From: Candidatus Omnitrophota bacterium
GTDB lineage: Bacteria; Omnitrophota; Gorgyraeia; Zapsychrales; Zapsychraceae
Direction: 5' to 3'
DNA: 10,420 nucleotides
Assembly (NCBI GenBank): GCA_030634235.1
Contig: DAOWBD010000022.1
Coordinates: forward strand, 1-10,420
A model generated the notes under the pieces. That model saw only the letters and a program-made list of their open reading frames with translations, was not told the origin of the DNA and ran no database searches. The position numbers were made by a program, and so were the translations under genes. Within the stretch, counting starts at the first letter, position 1. Every line of letters begins with the position of its first letter. Positions 5,389 to 10,420 of this stretch are shown here, piece after piece.

Positions 5389-6738
5389 ATGGACAAAAGT
5401 AATTCTTTAATATCTCCGGAGATCCAGGAAATCCTTCAGGGGGAAAATATTGCGCAAAGGCTCAAAGAGTTTTTCTTCGACATGCATTCCTACGACGTCT
5501 TCGTCTTGTGCGAGGACCTCGAGAATAGCGAGGTTGCACAGTGCATCAAGGCGCTGGGCATCCCGACGGGCATTGAGCTCTTTCAGGAATTTGATGATGA
5601 GCGTAAGGAAGATATCTTCGACTGCTTCTCCAAAGAGTGGATGGCCGATATTCTTGAAGAGATGGCTTCCGATGAAAGGGCGGACTTTGTCAAGTTCCTG
5701 CCCGACGAGAAGCTCGAGCGGGTCCTGCCTCTGATCGCGCGCGCGGAACGCATTGATATCAAGAAGCTCAGCGAATACAAAGAGGGCACGGCCGGGTCCA
5801 TTTTGACGACGGAGTATGCGTCTCTGTCGCCCGACATCACCGTCCGCGAGGCGCTTGAGAAACTTAAACGCCAGGCGTTTGACCGCGAGACTATTTATTA
5901 TATTTATATTGTCGACAGCAACCGGACGCTGATCGGGTTTGTTTCGCTGCGTGATATTCTGCTGGCGCCTTCCCATAACAAGATCGAGGACATCATGCAC
6001 AAGATCGTCATCAGCATGCATGTTGATGACGACAATGAGATCGTCGCTAAAAAGCTGTCGGACTATGACTTTCTGGCGATTCCCGTTGTCGACGACGGCA
6101 ACCGGCTTGTCGGGATCGTCACGGTTGACGACGTGGTCGACGTTGTTATTGAGGAAAGCACTGAGGATATCTATAAGTATGGCGCGGCCGGGGAGTATAT
6201 TGACTATATGAAGTCTAGCCCGTTGCAGATGGCCCGGCAAAGGGTCGTTTGGCTGATACTTTTGATTTTTGTCGGATTTATCTCGGCTTGGGTTCTGGAG
6301 GCAAATTCATTTCATATAAAGACTGTTGTTGCTTTAAGCTTTTTCATGCCGCTGTTGCTGGGCGCAAGCGGAAATGCCGGTACGCAGGCTTCAACAGTTG
6401 TTGTCAGAGAGCTGGCAACCGGGAACATTAAGATCGAGGACCTTTTTCAAGTTGTTAAGAAAGAGGTCAGTGTGGGGGTTATTGTCGGAACGATCATGGC
6501 TATTGTTGTTGCCTTGCGGGCTTTGTGGCTTGACGAGAATCCGAAAGTGGGTATAACCGTTGGTTTGGCGATGATCATGACCGTAACTCTGGCGACAACG
6601 CTGGGAGCTTTCTTGCCGATCTTGTTTAAGAAATTAAAATTTGATCCTGCTGTTATGTCTGGACCATTCATTACTAGCATCATTGATGTTGTTTCACTGC
6701 TCATTTACTTCCGCATCGCAACCCTGATCTTCGGGTAA
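5389..6738 (+). CDS. mgtE: Magnesium transporter MgtE
   Basis: MgtE is a dimeric inner-membrane Mg2+ channel gated by cytosolic Mg2+. The 449-residue length matches the family. Order: acidic superhelical MgtE_N domain (about 30-135), two CBS domains (about 136-258; VSLRDIL at 185-191 and VGIVTVDDVVDVV at 241-253), a linking helix, then five membrane helices (about 287-305, 312-333, 361-380, 386-410 and 425-447). The pore signature GNAGTQ is at 328-333. D433, in GPFITSIIDVVSLL, matches the conserved pore aspartate. GTGAGG at 5375-5380 serves ATG 5389. No room exists upstream for an M-box riboswitch, since nth ends 15 bases before. The 3' third uses more T- and A-ending codons than the 5' part. 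A palindromic repeat begins on the base after the stop. Confidence 0.96.
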   Translation: MDKSNSLISPEIQEILQGENIAQRLKEFFFDMHSYDVFVLCEDLENSEVAQCIKALGIPTGIELFQEFDDERKEDIFDCFSKEWMADILEEMASDERADFVKFLPDEKLERVLPLIARAERIDIKKLSEYKEGTAGSILTTEYASLSPDITVREALEKLKRQAFDRETIYYIYIVDSNRTLIGFVSLRDILLAPSHNKIEDIMHKIVISMHVDDDNEIVAKKLSDYDFLAIPVVDDGNRLVGIVTVDDVVDVVIEESTEDIYKYGAAGEYIDYMKSSPLQMARQRVVWLILLIFVGFISAWVLEANSFHIKTVVALSFFMPLLLGASGNAGTQASTVVVRELATGNIKIEDLFQVVKKEVSVGVIVGTIMAIVVALRALWLDENPKVGITVGLAMIMTVTLATTLGAFLPILFKKLKFDPAVMSGPFITSIIDVVSLLIYFRIATLIFG

Positions 6739-6802
6739 ATTAGGGACGTGTGCTTTAGGGACGTGTGCTTTTGCACACGTCCCTAAAGCACACGTCCCTA
6801 AT
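6739..6802. repeat. Palindromic repeat, copy 3 (TTTT loop, inverted orientation)
   Basis: Perfect inverted repeat with 30-base arms (6739-6768, 6773-6802). The loop is TTTT, so this copy is reversed relative to the other two. It starts immediately after the mgtE TAA (6736-6738) and could stop or stabilise the nnrE-nth-mgtE transcript. Confidence 0.93.
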
Positions 6803-6826
6803 GAGGGGGTAATTCGGGATAAAATC

Positions 6827-6855
6827 TTGACAGTGTGGGATGGTTGTGTTAAAAA
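6827..6855 (+). promoter_or_regulatory. Sigma-70-type promoter for the ligase/kamA operon
   Basis: A perfect -35 TTGACA (6827-6832), a 17-base spacer and a -10 TAAAAA (6850-6855, 4 of 6 matches). It lies after the repeat and about 180 bases before the ATP-grasp gene, giving a long leader. Confidence 0.55.
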
Positions 6856-6891
6856 AAGTTTAAGATGGAAAATTTGATTAAAGAGGATATT

Positions 6892-6945
6892 ATGTGTAAC
6901 CGAGGGATTGAGGAACCTTTAAATATCGTGTGGGCGTTCTATTGA
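6892..6945 (+). CDS. Possible 17-codon leader ORF
   Basis: ATG 6892 follows AAGAGGA (6881-6887) at good spacing, and the frame reads MCNRGIEEPLNIVWAFY before TGA at 6943-6945. It lies about 30 bases after the proposed promoter and ends inside a hairpin (GGCGTTC 6933-6939 with GAGCGCC 6944-6950, loop TATT). Its codons 7-10 cover 6911-6920, which can pair with the left arm of the terminator-like hairpin downstream. No single amino acid is enriched, so amino-acid sensing is not evident. It may also be a chance ORF. Confidence 0.3.
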   Translation: MCNRGIEEPLNIVWAFY

Positions 6946-6993
6946 GCGCCTAATAAGGAAAACTATCAAAATTGAAGAATAAAAGGAGAACAC

Positions 6994-7028
6994 AAAGGAC
7001 CTAAAGCAGCGACGAGGCCCTTTTTTTT
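6994..7028 (+). terminator. Intrinsic-terminator-like hairpin just before the ATP-grasp gene
   Basis: AAAGGACCT (6994-7002) pairs with AGGCCCTTT (7015-7023) with one A-C mismatch and a 12-base loop. It runs into eight T residues (7021-7028). Only nine bases separate the T-tract from the ATG at 7038. A terminator in this position after a promoter is typical of transcription attenuation. The stem is of moderate strength. Confidence 0.55.
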
Positions 7029-7037
7029 GTGCGCACA

Positions 7038-8090
7038 ATGGGAAAAACGGTTGGCATAACATATGATTTAAAAAACGACTGGCAGCGCGCCGGCAATGAC
7101 CCCGGCGATATCAACGCCGAGTTCGACAAGCCCGAAACGGTCGATCGCGTCGTCGCGGCCCTGACGCGCGGTGGCCACACGGTCAAGCGTATCGGCAACG
7201 TCCACTGCCTGCTGGCGCAAGTCAATAATCTCGACGTGGATATTATCTTTAACATGTGCGAGGGGCTTAGCGGCCGCAATCGCGAGTCGCAAGTCCCGAT
7301 GGTTCTCGAGATGCACGGCATCCCGTACGTCGGCGCTGACGCGCTGACGCTGGGGATGACGCTTGATAAGGTTATGGCCAAGAAACTTTTCCTCGCCGAG
7401 GGCATCCCGACGCCGCGCTTCTTCGAGCTGCACCAAGGTGACGACAGTGCAGCGCGCAACACGCTCGGCTTTCCCTTAATGGTCAAGACGCGCCACGAGG
7501 GCTCGTCGAAGGGCATCAGCCGCCAGTCGCGCGTCGAAGGCTCCGGCGCGCTCGCGCGCCAGGCCGCCATGATCAACGACGCGTATGCCCAGCCGGCGCT
7601 TGTCGAAGAGTTTATCAAAGGAACCGAGTTCACCGTCGCGGTCCTCGGCAACGACGCGCCGCAGGCGATGCCGGTCGTCCAGGTGAGCATCGACGGCAAC
7701 ATGGACCTCGGCGACGACTTCTACACGCACGACCGTATCGCGTCGGCCAGCCTGCAGTACGTCTGCCCCGCGCCGATCCCCGACGATCTGACCGCGTGCA
7801 TTCAGGCCCTCGCCGTGCGCGTCTATATATGTGTTGGCTGCCGCGACTTCGGGCGCGTCGATTTCCGCGTCGATGAGGCCGGCAACCCCTACGTCCTTGA
7901 GATCAACCCGCTGCCGAGCCTAGATGTCCAGGACGTCTTTAACATTTTCCCGAACACGTTCGGGTCGAATTACGACGAGATTGTCAACAAGGTCGTCGAT
8001 CTTGCGCTCGCGCGCTATAACATCGTCGACGAAGGGTCATTAGGCGCGTCGGTTTCACTGACGAAAATGCTCGAGGGGGCCAAGCGATGA
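7038..8090 (+). CDS. ATP-grasp ligase of the D-Ala-D-Ala ligase-like family
   Basis: This 350-residue protein has the Ddl fold order: an N-terminal Rossmann-like part (GITYD, 6-10; FNMCEGLSGRNRE, 71-83; HGIPYVGAD, 93-101), then the ATP-grasp domain with K150 and loop EGSSKG (154-159), EEF-x-x-G-T-E-F-T-V (190-200), DFRVDE (275-280) and EINPLP (288-293). R269 in GCRDFGR matches the catalytic arginine of Ddl, and N290 the metal-binding Asn. Two places differ from true Ddl: the 'HG..GEDG' block is CEGLSGRNRE, and the acceptor loop N-T-x-P-G-(M/F) is N-P-L-P-S-L. Such ligases join an amino acid to another amine through an acyl phosphate, but the acceptor here is probably not D-Ala. ATG 7038 is preferred to GTG 7029; neither has a clear ribosome-binding site, and AAAAGGAG (6981-6988) is too far upstream. 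The stop overlaps the kamA start (ATGA). Confidence 0.88.
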   Translation: MGKTVGITYDLKNDWQRAGNDPGDINAEFDKPETVDRVVAALTRGGHTVKRIGNVHCLLAQVNNLDVDIIFNMCEGLSGRNRESQVPMVLEMHGIPYVGADALTLGMTLDKVMAKKLFLAEGIPTPRFFELHQGDDSAARNTLGFPLMVKTRHEGSSKGISRQSRVEGSGALARQAAMINDAYAQPALVEEFIKGTEFTVAVLGNDAPQAMPVVQVSIDGNMDLGDDFYTHDRIASASLQYVCPAPIPDDLTACIQALAVRVYICVGCRDFGRVDFRVDEAGNPYVLEINPLPSLDVQDVFNIFPNTFGSNYDEIVNKVVDLALARYNIVDEGSLGASVSLTKMLEGAKR

Positions 8091-9280
8091 ATCCTCTTAA
8101 CGCGCTCAACGGAAAAGACAAAGCGCTCGCCGGCAATGGGAAGAAGGCCGGATTGACGCCGCAGGAAAATAGGGTCTTTAAGTTTTTCGACGCGGCGCCG
8201 CTTGATTGGGAAGACTGGTGCTGGCAGATTCGCCACCGCGTGACGACGCGCGACGTTTTAGGCAAGTTGATCAAGCTGACACCTCAGGAGGAACGGGGCA
8301 TCGACGGTTGCGGCGGCAAGCGAACGATGTCGGTCTCGCCGTATTTCGCGAGCCTTATGGACCCCGACGACGCGGCCTGTCCGATCCGCCTGCAATGCGT
8401 CCCGCGCGATCATGAATTCGCGCGGTCGCCCGAGGAGATGACCGACCCCTGCGCGGAAGACCAACATTCGCCGGTGCACGGGCTCGTCCACCGGTATCCC
8501 GACCGCGCGCTGTTTCTCGTCAACGAAATGTGCGCGACATACTGCCGTTACTGCACGCGCTCGCGCATGGTCGGCGAGGGCCGCCGCACGCTTAGCCGTG
8601 AGACTTACGAGGCCGCCTTCGATTATATTCGCGCGCACAAAGAGATCCGCGACGTGCTGATCTCCGGTGGTGACCCTCTGATGCTGGGCGACCGCATGCT
8701 TGAATACATTATCAAGACGGTCAAGGCGATCCCTCACGTCGAGTTCGTGCGTATCGGCACGCGCGTTCCCGTCGTCCTGCCGCAGCGCGTGACCTCCGAG
8801 CTCGTCGGCATGCTCAAGAAATACAGCCCGCTGTGGATGAGCATTCACTTCAATCATTCCAAAGAGATCACCAAGCGCGTGAAGTTTGCCTGCGACCTTC
8901 TTGCCGATAGCGGCATTCCTTTAGGCAGTCAAACGGTCTTGCTTAAAGGGGTCAACGACACGCCAGAAGTGATGAAAAAACTCATGCACGATCTCCTGAA
9001 GATCCGCGTGCGCCCGTATTATATTTACCAGTGCGATCCTATCCATGGGTCGAAACATTTTCGCACGCCCGTTTCCGTCGGTATCCGTATTATGGAGAAG
9101 TTGCGCGGGCACACCAGCGGCTACGCGGTTCCCACGTTTGTGATCGACGCCCCCGGCGGCGGGGGAAAAGTGCCGGTCGGGCCCGACTATGTCGTTTCCC
9201 GCGAAGACGGCAAATGCCTTCTACGCAATTATGCCGGAGCGACGTTCACTTATCACGATCCTGCAGATATACTCTATTAG
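8087..9280 (+). CDS. kamA: KamA-family radical SAM enzyme (lysine 2,3-aminomutase type)
   Basis: Lysine 2,3-aminomutases convert L-lysine to beta-lysine using a [4Fe-4S] cluster, SAM and PLP. This 397-residue protein has the family's N-terminal W-x-D-W-x-W-Q-x-x-x-R segment, the cluster motif C149-x3-C153-x2-C156, then R158 in CTR (carboxylate-binding in clostridial KamA), and the C-terminal PGGGGK with PLP lysine K361. D317 (YQCD) and D354 (IDAPGGGGK) are spaced 37 residues apart, as are the two aspartates that bind the lysine side-chain amine in the clostridial enzyme (D293, D330). The length is nearer KamA (about 416) than EpmB (about 342). ATG 8087 overlaps the ligase stop by four bases, and GAGGGGG at 8073-8079 is the ribosome-binding site, so translation is coupled. 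No EF-P modification gene or beta-lysine acetyltransferase lies nearby in this window. Confidence 0.92.
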   Translation: MNPLNALNGKDKALAGNGKKAGLTPQENRVFKFFDAAPLDWEDWCWQIRHRVTTRDVLGKLIKLTPQEERGIDGCGGKRTMSVSPYFASLMDPDDAACPIRLQCVPRDHEFARSPEEMTDPCAEDQHSPVHGLVHRYPDRALFLVNEMCATYCRYCTRSRMVGEGRRTLSRETYEAAFDYIRAHKEIRDVLISGGDPLMLGDRMLEYIIKTVKAIPHVEFVRIGTRVPVVLPQRVTSELVGMLKKYSPLWMSIHFNHSKEITKRVKFACDLLADSGIPLGSQTVLLKGVNDTPEVMKKLMHDLLKIRVRPYYIYQCDPIHGSKHFRTPVSVGIRIMEKLRGHTSGYAVPTFVIDAPGGGGKVPVGPDYVVSREDGKCLLRNYAGATFTYHDPADILY

Positions 9281-9340
9281 GTCATAAATTGGGCATTATT
9301 GGGTTCGGAAAGTCTTAATTTGTGACCTAATAGAGTATAT
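9267..9340. repeat. Inverted repeat at the end of kamA
   Basis: The 24-base arms (9267-9290 and 9317-9340) match at 23 of 24 positions, with a 26-base spacer. The left arm includes the kamA TAG stop (9278-9280); the right arm ends 18 bases before the stop of the convergent minus-strand gene. It probably forms a hairpin in both transcripts and may be a bidirectional terminator. The sequence is unrelated to the GGGACGTGTGC palindromes. The long matched arms, short spacer and stop-codon position suggest a miniature mobile palindrome. Confidence 0.85.
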
Positions 9341-9358
9341 ATAAAATCAATTTTCTGG

Positions 9359-10300
9359 TTATGCTCCGAGGAGGGACCTTAGGGTCGTTCTGGCCGTTTC
9401 CATGATACCCTTTGATTTGGTGCGGAGAAGGTCGTATTCATTGCTGAATGCGGTGTATTGTTCTTCGAATTCTTTATCGCTGAGACCATCTTTCTTTTTT
9501 GGCTCCCTGATCTCCCGCCATAATAAGGAAAGCATTCTTTCAATTCTCTCGATCTGGTCGATACACGACCTGTAATCCCTGAAAGACTTATTGTCGGACA
9601 AGCTGCCTAAAGGAGATATGGATATATTATATTTCCATTTTTTTTCGTTATAGTCCCAGGACTTGATGAGAAAGTTTAGCGTCTGTTCATAAGCGAAATT
9701 CCTGTTATTGATCAAAAGCTCGCGCAGAACGGAGGTCTTGATATTAAGGAATTCGGACCTCGGCCTGTGAAGAGGCAGGGACCGGATGCTGTGGGAGATC
9801 TCGGGGAACCAATTGGCGACGAGGGAATAGGTGCCGTAAGTGTCGACGAGGCTTTTCGCGCTGTACTTGTCGCCTGTTCCGAAATCGCCGATGGCAATAT
9901 CTGAACTGGTTATTTCGATGAAGCGCCCTAGATTGTCGTAGAAGTCGACATCATCATTGACGTAATCCATGTCGCCCGGGATTTGGACGACCCTCTCGGT
10001 CTTGGGATAATTGTCGAGCACGTGGCCCCAGCCGGCGAGCCATGTCTGGCATGTATCGACAGACCAGGTTTGGACAACCTCAAGGGTCTTGTACCGTTCG
10101 TCCTTGATAAAGGAAGCGGCATCGCCTCTTATGACCGTCGTTCTGGGCAGGACAACGATCGGCTTGGGGTCGATCTCCTTGCACCGCTCGACGGTCCACC
10201 AGAAATACCATTCGCATTGTTTATTATTCTCGTATCCCTGATACGGGAAAATAATAATCGGCTTTGAATTGATAGTTTTATGATCAGGCTGTTTTGTCAT
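9359..10300 (-). CDS. Unrecognised protein, possibly glycosyltransferase-like
   Basis: This is a 313-residue soluble protein without signal peptide or membrane helices. It starts with a beta-strand-rich segment (PIIIFPYQGYENN, about 14-26; KPIVVLPRTTVIRGD, 46-60). VVQIPGDMDYV (104-114) has a D-x-D at 110-112, in the place where GT-A glycosyltransferases bind the nucleotide-sugar metal. DIAIGDFGTGDKYSAKSLVDTYGTY (134-158) and the conserved-looking RSLPLHRPRSEFL (173-185) could form the acceptor side. The last third (about 240-310) is charged and helical. I do not recognise a specific family, and the glycosyltransferase idea is inference from the DxD context only. Start ATG 10300 has only a weak AAGAAAG upstream. 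It follows a minus-strand gene by seven bases and is probably co-transcribed. It uses more A/T-rich codons than the GC-rich ligase/kamA pair next door. Confidence 0.6.
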   Translation of the reverse strand: MTKQPDHKTINSKPIIIFPYQGYENNKQCEWYFWWTVERCKEIDPKPIVVLPRTTVIRGDAASFIKDERYKTLEVVQTWSVDTCQTWLAGWGHVLDNYPKTERVVQIPGDMDYVNDDVDFYDNLGRFIEITSSDIAIGDFGTGDKYSAKSLVDTYGTYSLVANWFPEISHSIRSLPLHRPRSEFLNIKTSVLRELLINNRNFAYEQTLNFLIKSWDYNEKKWKYNISISPLGSLSDNKSFRDYRSCIDQIERIERMLSLLWREIREPKKKDGLSDKEFEEQYTAFSNEYDLLRTKSKGIMETARTTLRSLLGA

Positions 10301-10307
10301 GTCTTTC

Positions 10308-10420
10308 TTACGCTTTGCCGCGGCGCTCCTCTAATTGCCTGCGAACTTCGTGAGCCTTTTCTTCTGAATCGTCAATTGTCATGATAATAAAAATCGCAAT
10401 GACCGATGTAACGATCGGGA
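10308..10420 (-). CDS. C-terminus of a membrane protein, perhaps GPH-type symporter (5' end outside window)
   Basis: A minus-strand frame enters at the window edge and ends with TAA at 10310-10308. The visible 36 residues are a hydrophobic helix (P-I-V-T-S-V-I-A-I-F-I-I-M) followed by a charged tail with E-x-x-A-H-E-V-R-R-Q-L-E-E-R-R. A last helix followed by an 'i...L..RR' tail is common in sodium:sugar (GPH) symporters of the MFS, but other transporters end similarly. The seven-base gap to the next gene suggests one operon. Confidence 0.55.
   Translation of the reverse strand, partial: PIVTSVIAIFIIMTIDDSEEKAHEVRRQLEERRGKA

Noticed and set aside
5407..6240. 277-codon open frame opposite mgtE
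   Set aside because: It is a mirror of the GC-rich coding frame of mgtE, whose family assignment is certain; it shows no protein-family features.
3080..6802. CRISPR array from the repeated palindromes
   Set aside because: The copies are 1.5-2 kb apart with genes between them, there are no short regular spacers, and no cas genes are present.
6803..7037. Known riboswitch or T-box in the ligase/kamA leader
   Set aside because: I found no T-box AGGGUGGNACCGCG element and no recognisable lysine, glycine or SAM riboswitch core.
8258..8857. 199-codon open frame opposite kamA
   Set aside because: It is antisense to a clearly conserved radical SAM gene, has biased low-complexity composition and no start signals.

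Overview
This is a gene-dense window from a bacterial chromosome. It holds housekeeping genes (Era GTPase, endonuclease III, MgtE magnesium channel, NAD(P)H-hydrate epimerase, YjbQ) and no phage, plasmid or CRISPR genes. The mix of a radical-SAM KamA, a D-Ala-D-Ala-ligase-like enzyme, a TPR protein and many palindromic intergenic repeats recalls uncultured Gram-negative lineages such as Candidatus Omnitrophota. No marker gene proves this, so the placement is a low-confidence inference. The secreted protein with a classical signal peptide and an LTxxQ-like character favours a cell with a periplasm.

Layout. 1-251 is the end of a TPR protein. 316-735 is YjbQ. 736-975 is non-coding and holds four hairpins, three of them copies of one structured repeat. 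976-3085 is a tight plus-strand operon: a PfkB sugar kinase, a small PQ-loop/SemiSWEET-like membrane protein and Era. 3166-3792 (minus) is a secreted protein built of 44-residue repeats. 3988-6738 (plus) holds NnrE, Nth and MgtE. 6739-7037 is a leader region with a promoter, a possible 17-codon leader ORF and an intrinsic-terminator-like hairpin just before the next start. 7038-9280 is a translationally coupled pair, a D-Ala-D-Ala-ligase-like ATP-grasp enzyme and a lysine 2,3-aminomutase-family radical SAM enzyme. 9359-10420 (minus) is an unrecognised, possibly glycosyltransferase-like protein preceded by the C-terminus of a membrane protein, perhaps a GPH-type symporter.

The most striking non-coding feature is a palindromic repeat of about 58-66 bp, present in three nearly identical copies (3080-3145, 4646-4703, 6739-6802). 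Each arm contains GGGACGTGTGC twice. A fourth, unrelated palindrome lies at 9267-9340. All four sit on the 3' end of a gene: three contain that gene's stop codon and one begins on the base after it. One copy ends NnrE just after its epimerase domain and leaves the following nth gene without a visible Shine-Dalgarno sequence.

The most interesting functional unit is the ATP-grasp ligase/KamA pair. KamA keeps the residues that bind lysine in lysine 2,3-aminomutase. The ligase lacks the usual Ddl acceptor-site motif. A beta-lysine-handling ligase behind an attenuator-like leader is a testable hypothesis, not an established function.
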